NCBI GenBank assembly: GCA_947259175.1 | Contig: CAMYKW010000019.1 | Span: 1 to 64,000 of the forward strand | Source of the DNA: an uncultured Gammaproteobacteria bacterium | GTDB taxonomy: Bacteria; Pseudomonadota; Gammaproteobacteria; Arenicellales; JAANXG01 | Length of the DNA: 64,000 bases | Reading direction: 5' to 3' | Part shown: positions 54,686-62,583 of the stretch, piece by piece | Numbering within the stretch: position 1 is the stretch's first letter | Layout of the letters: each line of letters begins with the position of its first letter | The notes under the pieces: model-generated | The model's input: only the letters and a program-made list of their open reading frames with translations | Told to the model about the DNA's origin: nothing | Database searches by the model: none | Translations under genes and position numbers: made by a program

Positions 54686-56650
54686 ATGGCTGAAGAATAC
54701 GGTTTCGGTAATCCGGAAATCATCGAAGAAGAGGTCGATATCCTAATCATCGGAGGTGGGATGGCGGCTTGTGGCGCCGCTTTTGAAATCGGCCGCTGGT
54801 TGGAGAAAGTGCCCGACCTTAAAGTGAAGCTGGTCGATAAGGCGGCGCTGGACCGATCCGGCGCGGTGGCGCAAGGTTTGTCCGCGATCAACACCTATAT
54901 GGGTGAGAACGATCCCGCCGACTACGTTCGCTATGTGCGCGGCGACCTCATGGGCATCGTGCGTGAAGATCTGGTGTATGACGTTGGCCGTCATGTGGAT
55001 GATTCGGTGCATAATTTCGAGGAGTGGGGCTTGCCCATCTGGAAGCAGAAGGGAGACGAGAGCAAGAAACTCACCGAGGGCGGCAAGCCGGTGCGCTCCG
55101 GCCGCTGGCAGATCATGATCAACGGGGAATCCTACAAATGGATCGTTGCCGAGGCCGCCAAGAAAGCCCTGGGCATTGATCGTATTCAGGAGCGGATCTT
55201 CATCGTCCGTCTCGTGACCGACAAGAACGACCCGTCGCGAGTCGCCGGCGCCGCTGGGTTCAGCGTGCGCGAAGACAAGTTGTTCATCTACAAATTCAAG
55301 GCCTGCCTGCTGGTGGCCGGTGGCGCCGTGAACGTGTTCCGTCCCCGGTCTGTAGGTGAGGGCACCGGCCGTGCCTGGTACCCGGTTTGGAATGCGGGGT
55401 CCACCTACGCGATGGCCGCCGAATGCGGCGCCGAGCTGACCCTGATGGAAAACCGCTTCGTCCCGGCTCGATTCAAGGACGGCTACGGTCCCGTGGGTGC
55501 GTGGTTCCTGCTGTTCAAGGCGCAAGCGATGAACGCCTTCGGGGAAGACTATCAAACCAAGAACTACGACATTCTGGCGGACAACAAGTACGACGCCTAT
55601 GCGGACGGCATGAAGATGGGCACCTGCTTGCGTAACCACCTGATGATGAAGGAAATGCGCGAGGGACGCGGCCCGATCCTGATGGATACGCCAACCGCCA
55701 TGGCCAAGCTCGCCGAGACCATGACCCCCAAGGAAGTGAAGCACCTCGAGGCCGAGGCCTGGGAAGACTTTCTGGACATGACCATCGGGCAGTGTGGTGT
55801 GTGGGCTGGAGAAAACATCGAGCCCGACAAGGAAATGTCGGAATTGATGCCCACCGAGCCGTATCTGCTCGGTTCCCATGCCGGATGCGCAGGCATCTGG
55901 TGCTCCGGTCCCGATGATATCCCGGGAACCCCGGACCACTACCATTGGGGATACAACCGCATGACCACGGTGAAGGGTTTGTTTACCGCGGGTGACGGAG
56001 TAGGGGCGTCAGGCCACAAATTCTCGTCCGGTTCGCATTCGGAAGGCCGCATAGCCGCCAAGGCGATGATTCAGTACTCCCTTGACAATAAGGATTGGAA
56101 ACCTGAAATGTCGCGCACCGTCGACGAGCTGGTGGAAGAGATCTATCGGCCGGTTAAGACCTACCTCGAGCACAAGGACTACACCACCGCAATTGACGTG
56201 AATCCGCACTACATCACACCGAAGATGCTGCAGTTCAGGCTGCAGAAGATCATGGACGAATACGTAGCGGGAATCGCGACGTGGTACCAGACCAATGCCA
56301 AGATGCTGGAAATCGCGGAGAAAAAGCTGGTGATGATCCGCGAGGACGCACAGAAGATGCGCGCCAAGGACCTGCACGAGCTGTTGCGGGCCTGGGAGAA
56401 CTACCACCGCATCCTCGCCGCGGAAGCACACATGCGGCACATCCAGTTCCGTGAGGAAACCCGGTATCCGGGGTACTACTACCGCATGGATTTTCTGGAC
56501 CTGGACGACGACAACTGGAAATGCTTTGTGAATTCAACCTACAACCGTGACACCGGCGAATGGAACTTGAAGAAGGTTCCGTACAAACAACTGGTCAAGC
56601 ACGGTGAAGGCGAACCGGAGGGTCTGGCGCGCGACGGAAGTCCGGTCTAG
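54686..56650 (+). CDS. aprA: adenylylsulfate reductase alpha subunit AprA
   Basis: A 654-residue FAD subunit that forms or reduces adenylylsulfate. The FAD-binding motif is ILIIGGGMAACGAAFEIGRW, followed by KLVDKAALDRSGAVAQGLSA and the conserved active-site stretches CLLVAGGAVNVFRPRSVGEG and ENRFVPARFKDGYGPVGAWF. Other marks are CAGIWCSGPDDIPG and FTAGDGVGASGHKFSSGSHS. Length and motifs match sulfur-oxidiser AprA. A strong terminator follows at 56672. AprBA would act in the cytoplasm with a membrane partner and a sulfate adenylyltransferase, neither of which is in this window. Confidence 0.98.
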   Translation: MAEEYGFGNPEIIEEEVDILIIGGGMAACGAAFEIGRWLEKVPDLKVKLVDKAALDRSGAVAQGLSAINTYMGENDPADYVRYVRGDLMGIVREDLVYDVGRHVDDSVHNFEEWGLPIWKQKGDESKKLTEGGKPVRSGRWQIMINGESYKWIVAEAAKKALGIDRIQERIFIVRLVTDKNDPSRVAGAAGFSVREDKLFIYKFKACLLVAGGAVNVFRPRSVGEGTGRAWYPVWNAGSTYAMAAECGAELTLMENRFVPARFKDGYGPVGAWFLLFKAQAMNAFGEDYQTKNYDILADNKYDAYADGMKMGTCLRNHLMMKEMREGRGPILMDTPTAMAKLAETMTPKEVKHLEAEAWEDFLDMTIGQCGVWAGENIEPDKEMSELMPTEPYLLGSHAGCAGIWCSGPDDIPGTPDHYHWGYNRMTTVKGLFTAGDGVGASGHKFSSGSHSEGRIAAKAMIQYSLDNKDWKPEMSRTVDELVEEIYRPVKTYLEHKDYTTAIDVNPHYITPKMLQFRLQKIMDEYVAGIATWYQTNAKMLEIAEKKLVMIREDAQKMRAKDLHELLRAWENYHRILAAEAHMRHIQFREETRYPGYYYRMDFLDLDDDNWKCFVNSTYNRDTGEWNLKKVPYKQLVKHGEGEPEGLARDGSPV

Positions 56651-56671
56651 ACTCGACCATCACGCCGTTTC

Positions 56672-56708
56672 AAAAAGCCGGGCATCTTGTATGCCCGGCT
56701 TTTTTTTC
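56672..56708 (+). terminator. Rho-independent terminator after aprA
   Basis: AAAAAGCCGGGCAT and ATGCCCGGCTTTTT pair perfectly over loop CTTGT, and the stem runs into an uninterrupted T tract. The A tract at the 5' side would let it work on the other strand too. It ends the aprBA unit 22 bases after the stop codon. Confidence 0.95.
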
Positions 56709-56811
56709 TGACTAAGTCGACTCCGTGCAGCCGGCCGGCAGCAGTTATTGGTAAGATATGCGGGTGCAGCGGACACCGTCTACCGCACGCAATTACTTGA
56801 GAGGTTATCCC

Positions 56812-57705
56812 ATGGTCGCCGACGATTCAGACAAAATCAAAACCGAGCTCCCGTATGCCAGTCCCGTGCAACCGGTGGAATTGGGACTGGATGATGAAAT
56901 TCAATTTAATTGCCATAAAGGCGTCGCATGCTTCAATGCGTGCTGTAAGAACATCGATATACAGATCACGCCTTACGACATTTTGCGCCTAAAGCGGCGC
57001 CTGGGGTTGAAATCCTCCGAATTTGTCGCTCGCTACACCACGCCGTTCGCGATGGATTTTCATAATATGCCGGGGCTCAAGCTGAACACCAAGCCCGGCA
57101 CCAGCGAGTGTGTGTTTCTCAAAGAGGAGGGTTGCGGCGTATACGAAGACCGACCGGCGGCGTGCCGTTACTACGCGCTGGGTAGCATGGGTGTGCGCAA
57201 GAAGGACAGCGCTGCTGTGGAGGATATATTTTTCGTGGTCAAGGAGGACCACTGCCTCGGTCATCAGGAGCCTCGCACACTGACGGTGCGCCAATACCGC
57301 AGCGAACAGGGATGCGACGAATACGACGAGCACAACCGCGCATGGCGGGACGTGATTCTCAAAAAGCGCTCCAGCGGCCCCACCGTGGGGGCGCCCTCGG
57401 AGAGATCGCTGCAGCTTTTCGATATGTGCAGCTACGACGTCGATAGTTTCCGCGAATTCATCCAGACCCAGGGATTTAACGAGGTCTTTGATATCGATGA
57501 GGCAACCAAGAAAACACTGATCGACGACGAGGATCAGCTGCTGGAATTTGCATTGCGTTTTCTGAAACAAGTGCTGTTTGGAGAGCAAAGCATTCCGGTC
57601 AAGCCGGATGCACGGGACAAACGCTTGGCGCGTCGAAAATCGAAGCCGGGTCCCCAGGGGGATGACGGCGATGACGGGCCGGACGCCGCTGCCGACTCGC
57701 CTTAG
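56812..57705 (+). CDS. YkgJ-family cysteine cluster protein
   Basis: A 297-residue protein starting MVADDSDKIKTELPYASP; GAGAGG lies ten bases upstream. The family's cysteine cluster is visible: FNCHKGVACFNACCKNIDIQ, then CVFLKEEGCGVYEDRPAACR with a following tyrosine pair, and the later QGCDEYDEHNRAW. These residues are thought to bind iron or zinc. The C-terminal 120 residues are longer than in minimal YkgJ proteins and end in a charged tail. It lies beyond the aprA terminator, so it has its own promoter. Confidence 0.88.
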   Translation: MVADDSDKIKTELPYASPVQPVELGLDDEIQFNCHKGVACFNACCKNIDIQITPYDILRLKRRLGLKSSEFVARYTTPFAMDFHNMPGLKLNTKPGTSECVFLKEEGCGVYEDRPAACRYYALGSMGVRKKDSAAVEDIFFVVKEDHCLGHQEPRTLTVRQYRSEQGCDEYDEHNRAWRDVILKKRSSGPTVGAPSERSLQLFDMCSYDVDSFREFIQTQGFNEVFDIDEATKKTLIDDEDQLLEFALRFLKQVLFGEQSIPVKPDARDKRLARRKSKPGPQGDDGDDGPDAAADSP

Positions 57706-58076
57706 TCGAGACTCTCCAATCTGATCGGGTCCCCGTCCCGGGCTGCGCGTAAGGCATCTACCGGCTCGACGGCGCGGCCCCATATATTGGTCTTGGCGGC
57801 GAGTCGAATTTCATCGCCCACGGAAATCGGAGTCCTGCCGTACCCGATGGCGATACTGTTGCCTTCGACCCAGAATGCCAGATCACCGGCCTCAACCACA
57901 TCCCTGGCATCGGATTCCCGGATCACCTTGATCGGTGTTGCGAAATAGACTTCCTCGCCCCAGGTGCGCGCCTCGGACTCGATGGGAAGCGAGTTGTAGA
58001 TGGCGTCGGCGGTGGGGGTATCATATAGTTCAGCGGTCAGTTCGACAGGCCCGATTATCATTTTCAGCTTGCGCAT
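57702..58076 (-). CDS. cyclophilin-like fold protein (TM1367-type)
   Basis: A 124-residue protein: KMIIGPVELTAELYDTPTAD, AIYNSLPIESEARTWGEEVY, FATPIKVIRESDARDVVEAG, then DLAFWVEGNSIAIGYGRTPI. This is the compact cyclophilin-like domain of the TM1367 group, which lacks the catalytic arginine pattern of true isomerases. The function is unknown. It overlaps the YkgJ-like gene by four bases, tail to tail. Confidence 0.88.
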   Translation of the reverse strand: MRKLKMIIGPVELTAELYDTPTADAIYNSLPIESEARTWGEEVYFATPIKVIRESDARDVVEAGDLAFWVEGNSIAIGYGRTPISVGDEIRLAAKTNIWGRAVEPVDALRAARDGDPIRLESLD

Positions 58077-58298
58077 TAAGCTACTCCTGTGCAGAGAACT
58101 CGGTGAGCGATTTGATATGGTTCCTAACTATAGTCAGCTTAATCCACATTGACCAAACATTCATGGATTGTATGCGGCGCAATTGTTTATGATGCATATA
58201 ATTTTATCGATGCTGTCCCTGCTACGCGGATACCGTTGCTGGCGGGTTGCAGCGCGTGATTGTCCGATTCAGTGCATGTTTACACTTTGGGCTGACAG

Positions 58299-59204
58299 GT
58301 GACGACGCGGAGATTCAAAGATCTTTATCTGATCGATGCCAGTATCTACGTGTTCCGGGCCTGGTTTTCGCTCCCGGACACGTTGAACGCCGATGATGGC
58401 GCTCCGGTGAATGCGGTATACGGCTACTTGCGATTCTTGACTGAATTTCTGGAAAAGACGACACCGGAGTATGTCGCGGTCGCTTTCGATGAGAGCCTGA
58501 CCACGTCGTTTCGCAACGAAATATATCCCGAGTACAAGGCGAACCGGGATTTACCGCCGCCGGAGTTGGAAAGGCAATTCGAGGCTTGTCGGCGGTTTAC
58601 CCGCGCATTGGGTTTGCGCAGTTTCTGTCACCAAAGGTTTGAGGCCGATGATCTGATCGCGACCATCGCCCATCAAATGCGAGGTCAGGGTTTCCGTAAT
58701 ATCGTAGTCAGCGCCGATAAGGATTTGACCCAGGTGTTGAGAGGCTCGGACCTGTGGTGGGACTATGCGCGGAATCGCACCCTCGATGTGGACGGCGTCG
58801 AACGGCACTTCGGGGTTCGCAGTGAGCAGATTCACGATTACCTGGCGTTGGTAGGCGACGCGGTGGATAATATTCCCGGCGTACCCGGTGTGGGACCTAA
58901 AACCGCGGTTCGTTTATTGCGCGTGTATCCCGATCTGGACGCGCTGTATGCTAATCTGGAACACATACCGCAACTTGCGATCCGCGGGGCGGGCCGTATT
59001 GCGGAAAATCTGCAACGTAACCGGGAACAGGTGTTTATGTCGCGCACCTTGGCCACCGTTGCCTTGGATGCACCGTTGGCCGTGGGCGCGGATACGCTCC
59101 GAATGGAGGCGCGCGATGAGCAAATCCTGGCCGATCTCGTCAAATGGATGACGCGCGGGGATGGATATCTAGACAGAATCAGGGCGGTATTGCCGACGCC
59201 GTAA
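58299..59204 (+). CDS. 5'-3' exonuclease / flap endonuclease-like protein
   Basis: A 301-residue stand-alone homologue of the 5' nuclease domain of DNA polymerase I. The acidic metal site is built from YLIDASIYVFRAW (Asp13), VAVAFDESLTTSFRNEIYPE, RFEADDLIATIAHQM and VVSADKDLTQVL. The helix-3-turn-helix DNA-binding part is GDAVDNIPGVPGVGPKTAVR. It resembles E. coli Xni (ExoIX) but keeps more of the acidic residues. The start is GTG at 58299. Confidence 0.9.
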   Translation: MTTRRFKDLYLIDASIYVFRAWFSLPDTLNADDGAPVNAVYGYLRFLTEFLEKTTPEYVAVAFDESLTTSFRNEIYPEYKANRDLPPPELERQFEACRRFTRALGLRSFCHQRFEADDLIATIAHQMRGQGFRNIVVSADKDLTQVLRGSDLWWDYARNRTLDVDGVERHFGVRSEQIHDYLALVGDAVDNIPGVPGVGPKTAVRLLRVYPDLDALYANLEHIPQLAIRGAGRIAENLQRNREQVFMSRTLATVALDAPLAVGADTLRMEARDEQILADLVKWMTRGDGYLDRIRAVLPTP

Positions 59205-59340
59205 CGGCGGACTGCGGGGATGGGGCGGTGAATCCAATGTCTAAACGCGACATCTGTCCAATGGTGGTGCAAGGTGGGATCAGGCCCCCGCTTCGCCGGC
59301 GCCCATTATATAATTCCGGCCCAGGTAAACGACTGGTGCG

Positions 59341-61224
59341 ATGATGTACGCCGCCTATTTCGGGCTTTCCGAGCCGCCTTTTTCGATATCCCCGGATCCT
59401 CGCTATCTGTATATGAGTACGCGGCACCGGGAGGCGATGGCGCACCTGCTGTACGGCGTCCAGCAATCCGGGGGCTTTCTGCAGCTCACCGGAGAGGTGG
59501 GAACCGGCAAGACCACGCTGTGCCGGTGTTTGTTGTCGCAATTGCCGGACAACGTAGACGTCGCCATGCTGCTCAATCCAAATCTGGACGAGAACGAGCT
59601 TCTCGCGGCTATTTGTGATGAGTTGAAGATAGAGTATTCGGCGCAGGCGACGCCGAAACAGCTGTTGGGCCTGCTCAATGATTATCTATTGCAGCGATTC
59701 GCCGAGGGCCGGCATACGGTGCTGATTTTCGACGAGGCGCAGCTCCTGTCCCGGGGAGTATTGGAACAGATTCGGTTGCTCACCAACCTCGAGACAACTA
59801 CCCGGAAGCTGTTACAGATTATTCTCATTGGTCAACCCGAGTTGGCCAAGGTCCTGCGCCGGGATGACCTGCGCCAGCTCAATCAGCGCATCACCGCGCG
59901 TTATCACCTCGAGCCGTTATCCAGCCAAGAGACCTCCGAATACATTCGTTATCGTTTGGAGGTCGCCGGCTGCGGGAAACCGCTGTTCACCGATGCCGCG
60001 GTGCAACAGGTGTATTGGAATTCGGAAGGAGTGCCGCGCCTGGTCAATGTGATTTGTGATCGTGCCCTCATGGGGGCCTACTCCCAGGACAAACCCCAAG
60101 TGACACGATCCATCGCTCGACACGCGGCGATCGAGGTTCTGGGTGAGGAGCAGGAAAAAACCGGCGCGAGACATTGGCTGTGGTTGCCGGCGGCGGCGTC
60201 ATTGGCGGCGTTGTTGGTGTTCACCATGGCGGGTGATCGAGTGATGGACTGGACATCCGGATTGCGCGTGGTGGAAGACTTTCAGGCCGCGCTGTTCAAG
60301 CGTAATCAGCAGATATCGGTGGAGCCGGGCGAGGAGATGGCAGTTGACGCAGGGTCGCCGTCGGTAGTGGCCGCGGCCGCTGAAGTGGCGGAATCATCGA
60401 CGGGGACCGAGTCGGATGCGACAGCCGGCGCCGCGCCGCGTACGCTTTCGGGTACAGTCGACGTGGAGTCTGGACAATCGCTGACACCGCTTCCGACTGC
60501 GCCTACTTTGATCACCTCCGTCGGGCCGCAGCCGATGATCGAGGCGTCGCACGTCGCTGCCATGGCAAAATTAGACCCGCCCTCGATCGCGGATTTGCTC
60601 CGCGAATACGCGGCGCTCAACGGCAAGGCGGAGGCGTTCGCCCGATTGACCTCGCTTTGGGGCGCGCGCCTGGATGTGCTCGACAATAACCGCGTGTGCC
60701 GGGAGATTGAGCGAACAGGACTGCGCTGTTTCAAGAGCCGCGGTACCTGGAACAATTTGCGCAGCCACAATCGCGCCGCGATACTGGTGTTAAAGTCTCC
60801 GGCGGATATTGCTCATCACGTCGTCATAACCCGGGTGACGGATGGACGCGTCAGCCTGGACTTCGCCGGCGAACAAGTCACATACACGATTTCCGAGTTA
60901 GATCCATACTGGTTCGGCGAATACTGGTTGTTGTGGCGGCCGCCGCCTCTGCGCAGTCTGCAGCTGTCGCTGCATGATGCCGGCGCGGATGTCCTGTGGC
61001 TGCGTCAAGCGCTCAATCGCGTGGCTTTCTCGCAAGGAGACAATATACGGCTCGAAGAGACTGGAGCGGTATTTGATACGCTACTCCTGGAGCGGGTGAT
61101 CGAATTCCAGAGGCGCAATTCACTCGGCGCCGATGGTGTGGTGGGCATCGAGACACTGATGCGTCTGAACACCGTGCTAAGAGGTGACGAATTACCATTG
61201 TTGACCGCAACGCCGACGGGTTGA
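59341..61224 (+). CDS. ExeA/GspA-like ATPase with peptidoglycan-binding domain
   Basis: A 627-residue membrane-anchored ATPase. It begins MYAAYFGLSEPPFSISPDP, as is typical of ExeA, and has Walker A (TGEVGTGKTTL) and Walker B (HTVLIFDEAQLLS). A membrane segment lies near 280-302 (WLWLPAAASLAALLVFTMAG). The periplasmic part has a C39-peptidase-like region lacking an obvious catalytic cysteine, and a C-terminal peptidoglycan-binding repeat (LWLRQALNRVAFSQG to GVVGIETLMRLN). In type II secretion ExeA helps the secretin pass the peptidoglycan. It is followed one base later by its partner. Confidence 0.92.
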   Translation: MMYAAYFGLSEPPFSISPDPRYLYMSTRHREAMAHLLYGVQQSGGFLQLTGEVGTGKTTLCRCLLSQLPDNVDVAMLLNPNLDENELLAAICDELKIEYSAQATPKQLLGLLNDYLLQRFAEGRHTVLIFDEAQLLSRGVLEQIRLLTNLETTTRKLLQIILIGQPELAKVLRRDDLRQLNQRITARYHLEPLSSQETSEYIRYRLEVAGCGKPLFTDAAVQQVYWNSEGVPRLVNVICDRALMGAYSQDKPQVTRSIARHAAIEVLGEEQEKTGARHWLWLPAAASLAALLVFTMAGDRVMDWTSGLRVVEDFQAALFKRNQQISVEPGEEMAVDAGSPSVVAAAAEVAESSTGTESDATAGAAPRTLSGTVDVESGQSLTPLPTAPTLITSVGPQPMIEASHVAAMAKLDPPSIADLLREYAALNGKAEAFARLTSLWGARLDVLDNNRVCREIERTGLRCFKSRGTWNNLRSHNRAAILVLKSPADIAHHVVITRVTDGRVSLDFAGEQVTYTISELDPYWFGEYWLLWRPPPLRSLQLSLHDAGADVLWLRQALNRVAFSQGDNIRLEETGAVFDTLLLERVIEFQRRNSLGADGVVGIETLMRLNTVLRGDELPLLTATPTG

Positions 61225-61225
61225 A

Positions 61226-61849
61226 ATGTCGTACATACTTGATGCTTTGAAGAAATCGGAACGTGAGCGGTCTCTAGGTCATGTTCCGACGCTGAATACC
61301 GTGCACAGCTATCCAACGTCGTCTATCAATCGCCGTGGTTTATGGTTGGCGTTGGCGCTGTTGATCATTCTGGCGCTCATCGGGGTGACGATATACGGTG
61401 TTATGTTTTGGGGGCACGGCGAAGCCTTGCGATCCGCGGACCGGAGAGCGGACACCTCGACCTCCGCCGTGAGTCGCCCCGTCGATCCGCAAAAACCCAT
61501 CGCCAACCCGGTTGCCGATCCTCGGCCAACCGCCACGAAAACCAAGAGCGTCGAGGCCAAGGGCGCCGAACCGGTCCGGCGCTCAACCACCCTCCCGGTG
61601 GCCACTGCGCGGACGCCGAAGCGCTATCCCACCATCAACGATCTGGATGGCGACGTGCGCCAAAGCTTGTCCGATATCGTCGTCAACGTCGTATCTTATT
61701 CCGAGCAGCCCAGTCGCCGGTTCGTGATGATAAATCAAAATATCTATCGCCAGGGTCAGAGCGTAAACGGCCGCCTCACGGTGGTTGAAATCAAACCCGA
61801 GGGCGCCATATTGAGTTTCCAGGGACGAGAATTTCTCGCCATGCCATAA
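61226..61849 (+). CDS. GspB/ExeB-like type II secretion accessory protein
   Basis: A 207-residue single-span inner-membrane protein. The family's opening MSYILDALKKSERERSLGHV is exact, followed by a membrane segment near 34-56 (LWLALALLIILALIGVTIYG), a Pro/Ala/Thr-rich periplasmic linker, and a C-terminal GspB domain (INDLDGDVRQSLSDIVVNVV; GAILSFQGREFLA). It partners the ATPase encoded one base upstream. No core secretion genes are nearby. Confidence 0.93.
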   Translation: MSYILDALKKSERERSLGHVPTLNTVHSYPTSSINRRGLWLALALLIILALIGVTIYGVMFWGHGEALRSADRRADTSTSAVSRPVDPQKPIANPVADPRPTATKTKSVEAKGAEPVRRSTTLPVATARTPKRYPTINDLDGDVRQSLSDIVVNVVSYSEQPSRRFVMINQNIYRQGQSVNGRLTVVEIKPEGAILSFQGREFLAMP

Positions 61850-61894
61850 TCTTACCGTGTTGCGATTTTTCACATAGTTACGCATGCAACATGG

Positions 61895-61900
61895 TATAAT
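61895..61900 (+). promoter_or_regulatory. -10 element upstream of ArsR gene
   Basis: A perfect TATAAT in an AT-rich stretch between GspB and the regulator gene. A good -35 at the usual distance is not seen (TTCACA is 20 bases away), which is common for activated or weak promoters. It implies a leader of about 200 bases before the regulator's ATG. Confidence 0.4.
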
Positions 61901-62110
61901 TCGCTTCACGGGTGGGGGTAAATCAATTAATTAAACTCTGTTCGGGCAGCATGATTGTTGCTCGATCGCTGCTTCGACGCGGTGACACCGCCGGCGGTAG
62001 ACCGCAACACGCGCTGCAACTGCGGCGTTCCGGATTTGCGGCAAGCTGATCGACGATCCGTGTCGCGACGGTTTGCGAGCATGCACATCGCCCCCGGGTG
62101 GGGACAACAA

Positions 62111-62416
62111 ATGACGTGTAATATCATACAGTTTCTGAAAGTGCTGAGCCATCCACAGCGTCTTTGCATGACGCTGGACATGCTGCGCAGAGAACGGTCG
62201 GTGGGCGAGTTGGCGCACAGCCTTGGGGTCTCGGCTTCCACCGCGTCGCAGCATTTGTCTCGTCTTCGTGACAGCGGCGTGGTGACCGGTACCCGCCGGG
62301 CACAAAAAATATACTACCGCATCGCCGACGAGTGCCCCGTGGTTGAACTGGTCAAGGTTCTCTCGGAGTTGTTCGTCGCCAACGATTGCAACACGCCGCG
62401 AAGTTTGGCTTCTTAG
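62111..62416 (+). CDS. ArsR-family winged-helix regulator, non-metal type
   Basis: A 101-residue repressor-like protein from MTCNIIQFLKVLSHPQRLCM; GTGGGGA lies upstream. Met at 62081 is an alternative start. The DNA-binding helices read SVGELAHSLGVSASTASQHL with wing RAQKIYYRIAD. The metal-binding CVCDL motif of ArsR/SmtB is absent. Cysteines are C3, C19, C75 and C93; C19 in the second helix and C93 near the end recall the dithiol of persulfide sensors such as BigR and SqrR, but the spacing is not exact. The stop codon TAG belongs to the left end of the repeat element at 62414. Confidence 0.8.
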   Translation: MTCNIIQFLKVLSHPQRLCMTLDMLRRERSVGELAHSLGVSASTASQHLSRLRDSGVVTGTRRAQKIYYRIADECPVVELVKVLSELFVANDCNTPRSLAS

Positions 62417-62583
62417 CCCGCATTTCTCACCAGGATCCCGGATGCTGGCGAAGAGACCGGGCGACTGGACGCCGCGCTGGAACGAAACCCATAGCCGTAG
62501 CTATGGGTTTAGAATTGACGTCACGAGTCATCCCGGGGGGTGCCAGGAATAGTAGCTGGGCGTCTGGTGAGAAATGCGGGTTA
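62414..62583. repeat. complete MITE-like element with 20-bp terminal inverted repeats
   Basis: The left end TAGCCCGCATTTCTCACCAG (62414-62433) is the inverse of the right end CTGGTGAGAAATGCGGGTTA (62564-62583) at 19 of 20 bases. Inside, AAACCCATAGC and GCTATGGGTTT form a perfect 11-base stem over loop CGTA (62485-62510). It is 170 bases long and has no gene. The left end supplies the stop of the ArsR gene and the right end the stop of the PEP synthase gene. Related sequence occurs at 12-50, 197-216 and 41708-41729. Confidence 0.75.

Noticed and set aside
54743-55945. Long open frame (about 400 codons) on the minus strand
   Set aside because: It lies entirely inside aprA on the opposite strand, its translation is rich in His, Gly and Ala with no fold, and it arises from codon bias in GC-rich DNA.
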